In this document: in pieces, positions 23,468-30,637 of the stretch
Layout of the letters: every line of letters begins with the position of its first letter
Numbering within the stretch: position 1 is the first letter of the stretch
Source of the DNA: RGIG1828 sp045654685
Lineage (GTDB): Bacteria > Bacillota > Clostridia > UMGS1810
Direction of reading: 5' to 3'
Length of the DNA: 34,303 bases
Assembly: GCA_045654685.1 (NCBI GenBank)
Contig: JAZONV010000005.1
Span: forward strand, 1-34,303
Made by a program: the position numbers and the translations under genes
The notes under the pieces: generated by a model
Seen by the model: the letters and a program-made list of their open reading frames with translations, nothing else
What the model was told of the DNA's origin: nothing
Database searches by the model: none

Positions 23468-24281
23468 TTCTTGTAGAATAATTTCCGCCTACATCCACAC
23501 CTAAATCACAGGTATATACCCATTCAACTTTGTCTCCGGATTTCAACTGATAACGGGAGCATCCGTAATTCGGGAACCATCCGTTTACTTTATACATCCA
23601 TCCCGAAAGTTCACCGCAATCAAATTCATATAGATTTGCAATGCCTTCAATATATGCGCTGTTGTATATGGGTGTGTGTTCAAATTCCATATGTATTTTA
23701 TTTTGCTTCATTTCCCGCAGGAGCAAATCAAATACACTTTCGCCTTCATAAAATGTGACTGTCTTTTCTGCAAATATTACGCCATCTTCAGGTATAATGT
23801 CAACTTTTTCGCTATCCAGCCATTCAATATTATTAAGAATTGTATCACATCTTACAGATAAAATACAAGTATATTCCGTATCTGTTATTACAACATCCTC
23901 AGGCTCAACAGGTATTGGCTGTCCTTCGGGAACGGGATCGGTTTCGTATTTATCCTTTCCCGTAGCATCATCTATAATCATTCCCTGATTCTCGCAGTAT
24001 TCTTCATTCATTTGTTTAATTTCATCCAATGTTGTTTCCTGAGAAGGTTCTTTTTCTTCTTTGGCAGTTGTCAGAGGCTGTTCGTCTCCGCTTTTTTTGT
24101 CTGCAATCTTTTGTGTTGTCTCTTGCTCTTGAGATTTGTCATCTGAATTTGCAGAGATTGTTTTTTCTGATTGTTGAGTCCAGCCGCGAAGTCCCGGAGA
24201 ATCACCTCCATACCAAAAGAGAAAAGCCAATACGGTTATGATGACAACGCAGGCTATTATTTTGTTTTTGTATTGTTTCAA
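23457..24281 (-). CDS. Membrane-tethered DUF4430 protein (transcobalamin beta-domain-like)
   Basis: A 274-residue protein with an N-terminal anchor helix (about 8-24, IIACVVIITVLAFLFWYGG), a long charged, Ser/Thr/Glu/Lys-rich linker (about 30-135) and a C-terminal DUF4430 domain (about 140-262). The domain is recognisable by FYEGESVFDLLLREM, then ELSGWMYKVNGWFPNYGCSR and LKSGDKVEWVYTCDLG. DUF4430 is the family that includes the C-terminal beta domain of vertebrate transcobalamin and intrinsic factor. It should face the outside of the membrane and lies directly before ecfT (11-bp overlap). I infer that it receives cobamide at the membrane for the transporter. Confidence 0.85.
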   Translation of the reverse strand: MKQYKNKIIACVVIITVLAFLFWYGGDSPGLRGWTQQSEKTISANSDDKSQEQETTQKIADKKSGDEQPLTTAKEEKEPSQETTLDEIKQMNEEYCENQGMIIDDATGKDKYETDPVPEGQPIPVEPEDVVITDTEYTCILSVRCDTILNNIEWLDSEKVDIIPEDGVIFAEKTVTFYEGESVFDLLLREMKQNKIHMEFEHTPIYNSAYIEGIANLYEFDCGELSGWMYKVNGWFPNYGCSRYQLKSGDKVEWVYTCDLGVDVGGNYSTRNDG

Positions 24282-24300
24282 GGCTCATCACTTCCTTAAT

Positions 24301-26313
24301 TCATTTGGAAACAGTTTCGGAAAAACGCATAAGAATTGTTGCAACCTGTGCACGTGTTGCGGTGTCTTTGGGAGATAATGTTGTTTCGGTTGTTCCGTTT
24401 ATAAGCATCACGGAATTTGCCCATCCGACTGCATTAAACGCCCAATCGCTCACATCGTTTATATCGGTGTAGCCATCAAGGTCTGAAACATCGGCAATAT
24501 CAACACCCTGCAATTTTGCATAGCGATAGATTATAAGTGCCATTTGTTCACGGGTAACAGCTTCATCGGGCATAAATTTGTTTTCGCCAACGCCGCTTAT
24601 AATATTATTTTGTGATGCCCAGGAAACAGCATCATAATACCATTGACCATATGGCACATCCAAAAAATTATGTGTAGCTTCCAAAACATTTGAATTTGAC
24701 ATTCTGAAAAGAACTGTCACAAGCATTGCTCTTGACATTTTCTCGTGAGGTGCAAATGAGATTTCATCCATTCCCTGCATGAGATTATTTTCATAAACAT
24801 ATTTTATACCGTCATAATACCAGTCTTGTGATTTTACATCATTAAATCTATCTTCCGTAAGAGGATTTATTCCGCTTTCCTCAACTTCTTCAATAATGTC
24901 TTTGTTTTTTTCGCTTGATTCACTTTCATTTATTGAATCTGAATTTTGCAATTCATCTGAATCAGACTCACTTTTTGTATCATCCGACTCATAATCCTCA
25001 AAGGCTTCATTTTCTTCTGTGTATTCATCATCATATGCATCTTCAATGATTTCATCTTCTCCCGTGTACTCATCATCATATGCATCTTCAAAAGTTTCAT
25101 CAGTATAAATTGACACATCTGTCATATCATAAAGAGAACTCTTGCCTTCAAGCAATCTGAAATATGAAGCCAATGCATATTGACTCTGCTCGGTAGCCAT
25201 ACCGTTTATACCACCATATGGAATATGTTCAAAACCCCCGCCGTCAACGGCTAAAGCACACATTGAATCCACAACCGAAACCCCGTTTTTTATAAAGCGC
25301 TCATCTTCTTCGGGATTAATGCCCAAAGAGGTCAGTGCAACGATAACCTGTGCACAGGATTCACTGCAGATTCCCTCAATAGAACCATAGCCTCCGTTTT
25401 CGTATTGAATGTCAGAAAGACATTCAAGTGCAAAATTAATGCAACTCTCAACGTCGGGATTTGAGTGATAATACGGTGCAAGAGCCTGAATTGCCATCCC
25501 TGTCATATCAGGGTCGGCAGCATTGCCAAAAATAGACCATCCTCCATCGGGAAGTTGTTTTTGCAAAATGTATGATATAATATCTTCGCGGGTAGCCTGA
25601 GTTTGGGCATTTTGATTTTCAGGTATTTCATAAGCATAGCTGTCAAAGGCTATCAATGCCCAGATAGGACCGTTAAGCCCTTGTTTTTTCAGATAATTCA
25701 TATCCGAAAGTCCAACAAGCAGATTGTGCCCGTTAACATTGGTCACATCATATCCTGCTGATGTGAGAGCTAGTATCACCCGTGAATTTTCTGTAGATTT
25801 AGACCTGTGTAGCTGCTCATTTTCATTAATGTTTCTGTCTATGTAATTCACAACATTTTCGTAGTAGCCTTGTGGACAATTCCGCCCCGAACGGGTAAGG
25901 TCTATAACCATCCATTCTCCGCCTGTCGAACCTACATCGGGTGTGCCGAGACATTCAATGTAGTCCCCGGTTTCTTCAAATATTGTTCTGTGATCAATAT
26001 TTGCGACATCGTAATATATGCCGGCAATTTCATTCTCTGCACTAATCAGTATGTCCAGATTTTCAACAAGTTCTTTTTGTGAATCGGATAATTCTTCATA
26101 AAATTCACGAGCCTCCCTGATTCTGTTTCCTGAATAAAAATTGATGGTTCCTATTTCATTGATTTTATCCATAACACAAACTGCCATGTCAGAATCAGAG
26201 TTGTCACCCACATCCTCATCGGCAACAGCTGTGGTTGAAGCGATAGCCAAACTAAAATTCAATAGCGAAAATATCATTGTTGTAAAAAGTATGATACTGA
26301 TAAATTTTTTCAT
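24301..26313 (-). CDS. S-layer-anchored alpha/alpha-toroid protein (prenyltransferase-like repeats plus three SLH domains)
   Basis: A 670-residue exported protein: signal peptide (about 1-27), alpha/alpha-toroid of the terpenoid-cyclase/prenyltransferase type (about 100-395, with repeats such as QLPDGGWSIFGNAADPDMTG and YENGGYGSIEGICSESCAQV), an acidic low-complexity linker with EDAYDDEYT twice (about 400-480), and three SLH domains (about 486, 547 and 609 to the end) that bind cell-wall polymers. The same fold forms the N-terminal alpha domain of intrinsic factor and transcobalamin. The ATG at 26313 has GAAGGAG upstream. It is flanked by two DUF4430-type genes in a B12-controlled operon, so cobamide capture at the surface is the inferred role. 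Confidence 0.85.
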   Translation of the reverse strand: MKKFISIILFTTMIFSLLNFSLAIASTTAVADEDVGDNSDSDMAVCVMDKINEIGTINFYSGNRIREAREFYEELSDSQKELVENLDILISAENEIAGIYYDVANIDHRTIFEETGDYIECLGTPDVGSTGGEWMVIDLTRSGRNCPQGYYENVVNYIDRNINENEQLHRSKSTENSRVILALTSAGYDVTNVNGHNLLVGLSDMNYLKKQGLNGPIWALIAFDSYAYEIPENQNAQTQATREDIISYILQKQLPDGGWSIFGNAADPDMTGMAIQALAPYYHSNPDVESCINFALECLSDIQYENGGYGSIEGICSESCAQVIVALTSLGINPEEDERFIKNGVSVVDSMCALAVDGGGFEHIPYGGINGMATEQSQYALASYFRLLEGKSSLYDMTDVSIYTDETFEDAYDDEYTGEDEIIEDAYDDEYTEENEAFEDYESDDTKSESDSDELQNSDSINESESSEKNKDIIEEVEESGINPLTEDRFNDVKSQDWYYDGIKYVYENNLMQGMDEISFAPHEKMSRAMLVTVLFRMSNSNVLEATHNFLDVPYGQWYYDAVSWASQNNIISGVGENKFMPDEAVTREQMALIIYRYAKLQGVDIADVSDLDGYTDINDVSDWAFNAVGWANSVMLINGTTETTLSPKDTATRAQVATILMRFSETVSK

Positions 26314-26336
26314 CTGATGTTCTCCTTCAATCTGTT

Positions 26337-27428
26337 TCAGCCCAACGTGCTGCCCACAACAAATGCTCTGCAAAGCGGCATACACGACGAGAAACCTTCC
26401 CATAACATAGTTTTATCGTTGAATGATATGTTTATTTCATCGGGAATAGCTACATACATAATATTTTTTCCGTTTGTTTTTTCGGTAACTACGGGTACTG
26501 ATTTTACGCTAACGAAATTTTCGTTGTCATAGTCTGCAAAAACCAGGGTTATATCAATTCCTTCCTCGGGGAAGGTAAAATATACTTTTTCTTCGTCACA
26601 TTCCGTAATTCTGAATATTGATTCAGCATCGGGATTTGTGTTTAAATAGTTGTTTTCAATATAGCTTGTGAGGATTTCTATCTGCATTCTGATTTCTTCA
26701 CATGAAGCAATGGGATTTGCAGCAACCTCAAGAGCTGTTTCATAAACATCGTCTATGTCTGAATTTCCGTAATAATCATTAATGGCAGCTAAAATAAAGA
26801 TAAGCTCCGTCTTGTCCTCCTGAACGAACAGATTTCCTCCCGTCCACTCTGCCATCACATTACTTGAAAAACCGCAATCGGCACCATAGTTATAAACAGT
26901 ATAATGCCAGCGGATAACATCGCCCAAAACCACCTCTTCACCCGTATTATAATCAATTAGTGAACCACCCGGATAGGAGGAATCTGCGCCATATGATGCC
27001 CACCAATCGTTGATGGTATAACACCATCCCGAATATGAAGTATAATCAAATTCCGAAAGGTATCCGTCACCGTCACCTGTATTGTCAAAATCTGACAAAT
27101 AGGCTTCAAGATAATCGGGATATACCGCCTCAATCATATCGTCAAATTCAATGCCGCTAAAATAGGAGGTAGAACCTTTGAAATTTATGTTTTTACTTTC
27201 AAGAAAATCAACTGTAATATCGCCTGTTGATTTTCCTTCCTTTCTGTACAATGTCGGCTCCACCAAAAAACCCTGACCAATATTATATGCTTCTACCGTG
27301 ATTGCCCCGTTTTCCTCTCTCAATTCTTCCAATGTCATCAGGGAATCGGTGTCAGCAAAGGCTACGGGAGCTAAATTTGCAACAGTTACAATTGCAGAAA
27401 GAATAATGCAAATTAATTTACTTTTCAT
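26337..27428 (-). CDS. Secreted DUF4430-like protein, first gene of the B12-riboswitch operon
   Basis: A 363-residue exported protein with a signal peptide (about 1-25, cleaved near AFADTD) and no SLH, sortase or membrane anchor. Its first half carries a DUF4430-like domain (about 35-190): GAITVEAYNIGQGFLVEP, SGWCYTINDWWASYGADSS and VVLGDVIRWHYTVYNYGAD match the family's W-x-Y-x-x-N and L-G-D-V-x-x-W-x-Y pattern. A helical segment (about 205-265) and a C-terminal beta region follow. AAGGAG precedes the ATG. Second DUF4430-type protein of the operon. It may associate with the SLH-anchored toroid 23 bp downstream. Confidence 0.75.
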   Translation of the reverse strand: MKSKLICIILSAIVTVANLAPVAFADTDSLMTLEELREENGAITVEAYNIGQGFLVEPTLYRKEGKSTGDITVDFLESKNINFKGSTSYFSGIEFDDMIEAVYPDYLEAYLSDFDNTGDGDGYLSEFDYTSYSGWCYTINDWWASYGADSSYPGGSLIDYNTGEEVVLGDVIRWHYTVYNYGADCGFSSNVMAEWTGGNLFVQEDKTELIFILAAINDYYGNSDIDDVYETALEVAANPIASCEEIRMQIEILTSYIENNYLNTNPDAESIFRITECDEEKVYFTFPEEGIDITLVFADYDNENFVSVKSVPVVTEKTNGKNIMYVAIPDEINISFNDKTMLWEGFSSCMPLCRAFVVGSTLG

Positions 27429-27447
27429 CTGAAATTCTCCTTATAAT

Positions 27448-27629
27448 TTTTGTTATCATACATAATTTTTATTTGGTAATAAAGTACTTTTCAATATTCA
27501 CCTCTCTTATTACCGCAGATAACAAAAAAACTGCGGCAATTTTTCTTTTTCGAAAAATTACCACAGCTGAGTTTTTCTGTGATGAATCACAATTTGATTG
27601 AACAAAGATTATATTTTGTTATCATACAT
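27448..27629. repeat. 16-bp direct repeats flanking the leader terminator
   Basis: TTTTGTTATCATACAT occurs at 27448-27463 and again at 27614-27629. The 166-bp unit between contains the terminator hairpin. This may be a duplicated leader segment or the boundary of a small inserted element. Confidence 0.7.
27531..27566 (-). terminator. Terminator in the leader of the B12-riboswitch operon
   Basis: On the minus strand CTGTGGTAATTTTTC (27566-27552) pairs over 15 bp with GAAAAATTGCCGCAG (27545-27531), allowing two G-U pairs, and is followed by seven T residues (27530-27524). It lies between the aptamer and the first gene, so it is the natural candidate for the riboswitch expression platform, although about 115 bases separate it from the aptamer. 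Its 3' arm can alternatively pair with 27510-27518. Confidence 0.72.
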
Positions 27630-27683
27630 CAAGAACAATCAAAAAAGCTATTCCTATGCAATTTTGCACTTACGAAATAACAT

Positions 27684-27890
27684 CAAAGCAGGTCTTGTGA
27701 CTCGCATCATATAGACTAAAAAGTCCGCATTTTCATATCCTGCCTTCTCAGTTTCCCAATGACCGGTTTTCACCAACGGATACAAAAACTTCGATGCATA
27801 CACCGACAGTTATCGCTGGGGATTCTCACCCCATTCCCTTTTCACTGATTATGCCTTGCACATGGCATTTGCAACATAATCAACACTTTG
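27684..27890 (-). ncRNA. Cobalamin (adenosylcobalamin-type) riboswitch
   Basis: On the minus strand the conserved elements appear in order: GGGAA, then GGTGAGAATCCCC; the core CATTGGGAAACTGAGAAGGC (27761-27742); and the B12 box AGTCACAAGACCTGC (27702-27688). CAAAG (27890-27886) and CTTTG (27688-27684) can close P1. Together these define the cobalamin aptamer, which represses expression when the cofactor is abundant. It controls the five-gene operon from 27428 down to 19920. Confidence 0.95.
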
Positions 27891-27919
27891 TGTGAATTTA
27901 TTAATTTTCAGATGAGTTT

Positions 27920-27948
27920 ATTATATCACAGAATGTCAACAAAATCAA
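27920..27948 (-). promoter_or_regulatory. Promoter of the B12-riboswitch operon
   Basis: On the minus strand TTGATT (27948-27943), 17 bases, then a perfect TATAAT (27925-27920). Transcription would start about 20 bases before the aptamer. A TTGACA lies in the spacer but is only 8 bases from the -10 and is not used in this reading. Confidence 0.7.
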
Positions 27949-28042
27949 CTCATAAAATCAACATTTTTCTTATGAAAAACTGTTTTTTATTTTAGTGATA
28001 AATAAATCAAAATGGTTTTTTACAGTAATTTTCAAAAAACTA

Positions 28043-28071
28043 TTGAAACATATATAAATTCGTGATATAAT
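28043..28071 (+). promoter_or_regulatory. Sigma-A promoter of the thiamin operon
   Basis: TTGAAA (28043-28048), 17 bases, TATAAT (28066-28071), about 24 bases before the TPP aptamer. It diverges from the B12-operon promoter 95 bp away. Confidence 0.85.
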
Positions 28072-28094
28072 ATGATAAGTAAAACAAATAAAAA

Positions 28095-28171
28095 CGGGAG
28101 CTTGTATACAGGCTGAGAGGAAGGTGTGACCTTCGACCGAGAACCTGATTTGGATAATGCCAACGTAGGGA
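28095..28171 (+). ncRNA. TPP riboswitch (THI element)
   Basis: All hallmark segments are present: GGGAGC and GGCTGAGA (28111-28118), the variable P3 arm GAAGGTGTGACCTTC, ACC, then ACCTGAT, TGGATAATGCCA and CGTAGGGA. This binds thiamin pyrophosphate and switches the thi operon off. A terminator follows at 28211. Confidence 0.96.
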
Positions 28172-28210
28172 TGCCTGAACAAGTGTTTCGGGAAAACTTA
28201 AGTTTACTTA

Positions 28211-28239
28211 GGAGTTACCAAATCGGTAGCTCCTTTTTT
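28211..28239 (+). terminator. Expression-platform terminator of the TPP riboswitch
   Basis: GGAGTTACC (28211-28219) pairs with GGTAGCTCC (28225-28233) with one G-U pair, followed by six T residues. Its position 40 bases after the aptamer and 250 bases before thiW fits TPP-dependent attenuation. Confidence 0.85.
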
Positions 28240-28305
28240 GTTTGTCTGATTGGAGGTGACAAATACATCCGAGAGAGTCGGACGGATATCAGGCGAGCGC
28301 CTTTT

Positions 28306-28376
28306 GTCTTGTATTTTGCGATGGGAACCCGTGTTTCGGGGTGAGAGGAGAAATTTGATTCTCGACCGAACAAGAC
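28306..28376 (+). ncRNA. Second, half-sized TPP-aptamer-like RNA
   Basis: GTCTTGT (28306-28312) pairs perfectly with ACAAGAC (28370-28376) and encloses two hairpins: CCCG/CGGG (28328-28340) and GAGAA/TTCTC (28348-28363). The enclosed sequence, GGGAACCCG, CGGGGTGAGAGG, CTCGACCGAAC, follows the 5' half of a TPP aptamer, whose TGAGA loop recognises the pyrimidine ring. The 3' half (CTGATCTGGATAATGCCA type), which grips the diphosphate, is absent. It lies between the first terminator and thiW, with no T tract behind it. It may be a decayed copy or a separate sensor. Confidence 0.55.
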
Positions 28377-28492
28377 TTAATAAATTGCGACTATATTAAC
28401 AATAAAGTGTGTTTATGTACACAACTGAAGATTTGTCAGATACTGTTGCAAATGTACGGTCTTGTATAATAACAAGAAAAGAGGAATTTCAA

Positions 28493-29209
28493 ATGACTAA
28501 TTCAAAAAACTTACTTAAAATGATTGTACTTTCAATGCTTATCGCTCTTGGGGTGGTAATCTCCCCTATCCTCAGAGTTGAGGGAATGTGTCCCATGGCG
28601 CATTTTATCAACATTGTATGCTCTGTATTTCTGGGGCCGTGGTATTCACTTTTATGTGCAACTCTTATTGGTATTATCCGTATGGTTACAATGGCAATAC
28701 CACCAATCGCACTGACGGGAGCAATATTCGGAGCATTTTTGTCAGGTGTTTTCTATCGGCTTTCAAAAGGTAAAATCATCTTTGCGGTGCTTGGTGAAAT
28801 TATTGGAACAGGTATTATTGGCGCTATTGTATCGTATCCTGTTATGAATTTTATCTGGGGAAAAGAGGGCATCAGTCTTTTGATTTATGTTCCGTCATTT
28901 ATTTGCGGAACACTTATCGGAGGCAGTATTGCATATGTTTTTTTGAGAAAAATTGCAGACAACGGCGTGCTTTCCCAGATTCAGCAAAGACTCGCTTCAA
29001 AAAGTTATCGTGACAAGAGTACATTGCTTTCAAACACTCTGACTATTGCCGCATTTGGTGCAATTCTTTTTGTAGTAATAGAAATATCTTCCGGTCTGTT
29101 CGGACTTACATCTCATATTTTTGATATTTTGCCGTATATTTCCCTTTCCGTATGCATTGTTACGGCAATTATATATTACATTTTTAAGAAGGTGAAAAAA
29201 GGTGACTGA
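28493..29209 (+). CDS. thiW: ThiW, ECF S component for the thiazole precursor of thiamin
   Basis: A 238-residue membrane protein with about six helices in the first 170 residues, the ThiW family of ECF substrate-binding proteins. Known members are TPP-riboswitch controlled and linked to ThiM, implying uptake of hydroxyethylthiazole. Diagnostic stretches are GVVISPILRVEGMCPMAHFI, NIVCSVFLGPWYSLLCATLIG and AIPPIALTGAIFGAFLSGV. A C-terminal extension (about 175-238) adds two more helices. The ATG at 28493 has GAGGA upstream. It needs an EcfT/EcfA module; none is in this operon, so it probably shares one. Overlaps thiM by 8 bp. Confidence 0.9.
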   Translation: MTNSKNLLKMIVLSMLIALGVVISPILRVEGMCPMAHFINIVCSVFLGPWYSLLCATLIGIIRMVTMAIPPIALTGAIFGAFLSGVFYRLSKGKIIFAVLGEIIGTGIIGAIVSYPVMNFIWGKEGISLLIYVPSFICGTLIGGSIAYVFLRKIADNGVLSQIQQRLASKSYRDKSTLLSNTLTIAAFGAILFVVIEISSGLFGLTSHIFDILPYISLSVCIVTAIIYYIFKKVKKGD

Positions 29210-30005
29210 CAAGATTTTTCATATCCGAGAAAAAATTTTCAGACAAAAGCCTCTCATTCATTGCATAACAAACCCAATATCCATAAACGAATGCGCAAAC
29301 ACAATTTTATCTGTCGGAGCAAAACCGATTATGGCAGAACATCCGAAAGAGGTTTGCGAAATAACAGTTTCTGCTGATGCACTTATGTTGAATATCGGAA
29401 ATATTACGGATGCAAGAATGGAATCCATAATATTGTCTCTTAAAACAGCAAAAGAAAGAAATATTCCCGTTTTGCTTGACATAGTTGGAGTAGCATGTTC
29501 AAATCTGAGGCGTGAATATATTCAAAAACTTTTAAAAACCGGCACACCCGATGTGATAAAAGGCAACTATTCAGAAATTGCATCATTTGGAAATTCAGAA
29601 TATTTTTCACGCGGAGTTGATGCAGATTGCTCACTTGGTATGTGTGATATAGCAGAAATTTCAGAGCATCTTGCATTGAAGTATCAGACAGTTATCATTG
29701 CAACAGGTCAAACAGATATTATAACAGACGGAAAGAGGACTACATATGTAAAAAACGGAACACCGAGACTTTCTTCTGTTACGGGAACCGGATGCATGCT
29801 TGGTGCTTTGTGTTCTGCATTTCTGACATCTGTAAATCCTGCAGATGCCGGCATATTTGCCTGCATTTATTTCGGGATTTGCGGAGAACTTGCAAATAGT
29901 GACTTGGGAAACGGAAGTTTCATGATTAATCTGATGGACAGGATTTATACTCTTGGGAAAACAGATTTGAAACGCTATCTGAATGTGGAGGTAAAAGCAA
30001 AATGA
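29202..30005 (+). CDS. thiM: Hydroxyethylthiazole kinase
   Basis: ThiM phosphorylates 4-methyl-5-(2-hydroxyethyl)thiazole, the salvage step that makes the thiazole phosphate for ThiE. This 267-residue cytoplasmic ribokinase-fold enzyme shows the family hallmarks: PLIHCITNPISINECANTIL at the N-terminus, IMAEHPKEV, the segment LLDIVGVACSNLRRE, DVIKGNYSEIASF, and the phosphate-binding SVTGTGCMLGAL with the catalytic Cys. It starts with GTG, preceded by GAAGGTG, inside the thiW end. It is placed directly after the thiazole transporter and overlaps thiE by four bases. Confidence 0.95.
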   Translation: MTDKIFHIREKIFRQKPLIHCITNPISINECANTILSVGAKPIMAEHPKEVCEITVSADALMLNIGNITDARMESIILSLKTAKERNIPVLLDIVGVACSNLRREYIQKLLKTGTPDVIKGNYSEIASFGNSEYFSRGVDADCSLGMCDIAEISEHLALKYQTVIIATGQTDIITDGKRTTYVKNGTPRLSSVTGTGCMLGALCSAFLTSVNPADAGIFACIYFGICGELANSDLGNGSFMINLMDRIYTLGKTDLKRYLNVEVKAK

Positions 30006-30637
30006 GGAATTTGGACACACGACTATATTTCATAACTGACAGTTCAGGGTTTTCGGAAGAAGAATTTCTTTTTCGTGTGGAAAAAGCTATTTTAGGCGGT
30101 GCAACAATAATTCAACTTCGTGAAAAAGAAAAAACCACAAGAGAATATATTTCTCTTGCCAAAAAGGTTCATTGTATCACCAAAAAATATGATATTCCGC
30201 TCATTATTGACGACAGAGTTGATGTGGCACTATGTATAGATGCAGAAGGTGTTCATGTGGGTCAGAGTGATATGCCCGTATGCCTGGCAAGAAAATTAAT
30301 GGGAAATAAAAAAATTGTTGGTGCAACGGCAAAAACTGTTATTCAGGCAAAGGAAGCATTTACTCAAGGGGCTGATTATCTTGGTGTGGGAGCGATATTT
30401 CCAACAACTACAAAAGTCAAAACGATTCTCACTCCTGTTTGCACATTGAAAGACATCTGCAACAGTGTTTCCATTCCCGTAAATGCCATAGGCGGTCTTA
30501 ATCATGACAACATTGACATTCTGAAAGGTGTTCCGATTTCAGGAATTTGCGTTGTGTCTGCAATTATGAAAGCAGAAAACCCACAAAGAGCAACTGCAAT
30601 GCTCATCGAAAAAGCAAAGGAGTTGAAACTATGGTGA
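30002..30637 (+). CDS. thiE: Thiamin-phosphate synthase
   Basis: ThiE joins HMP-pyrophosphate and thiazole phosphate to make thiamin monophosphate. The 211-residue TIM-barrel protein contains TIIQLREKEKTTREYI (diphosphate-binding), PLIIDDRVDVAL, GVHVGQSDMP, YLGVGAIFPTTTK and IPVNAIGGL, all standard ThiE positions. Length is normal. ATG overlaps the thiM stop (ATGA). Fed by ThiM on one side and ThiD/ThiC on the other. Confidence 0.96.
   Translation: MRNLDTRLYFITDSSGFSEEEFLFRVEKAILGGATIIQLREKEKTTREYISLAKKVHCITKKYDIPLIIDDRVDVALCIDAEGVHVGQSDMPVCLARKLMGNKKIVGATAKTVIQAKEAFTQGADYLGVGAIFPTTTKVKTILTPVCTLKDICNSVSIPVNAIGGLNHDNIDILKGVPISGICVVSAIMKAENPQRATAMLIEKAKELKLW

Noticed and set aside
24990..25110. 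The repeated acidic segment (EDAYDDEYT) as a DNA repeat or CRISPR-like array
   Set aside because: Only two in-frame copies within a coding linker; it is a low-complexity protein repeat. I see no CRISPR array anywhere in the window.
24301..26313. Calling the toroid protein a squalene cyclase or prenyltransferase enzyme
   Set aside because: It is exported and SLH-anchored, I see no DXDD motif in the repeats, and its operon is B12-regulated.
27510..27539. The alternative hairpin 27510-27518 with 27531-27539 as a classical antiterminator
   Set aside because: Its second arm is transcribed only after the T tract of the terminator, so it cannot form in time to prevent termination.
28306..28376. 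Calling the second RNA a complete TPP riboswitch or an HMP-PP (thiS-type) riboswitch
   Set aside because: The 3' diphosphate arm is missing, and there is no terminator embedded in the structure as described for the HMP-PP class.
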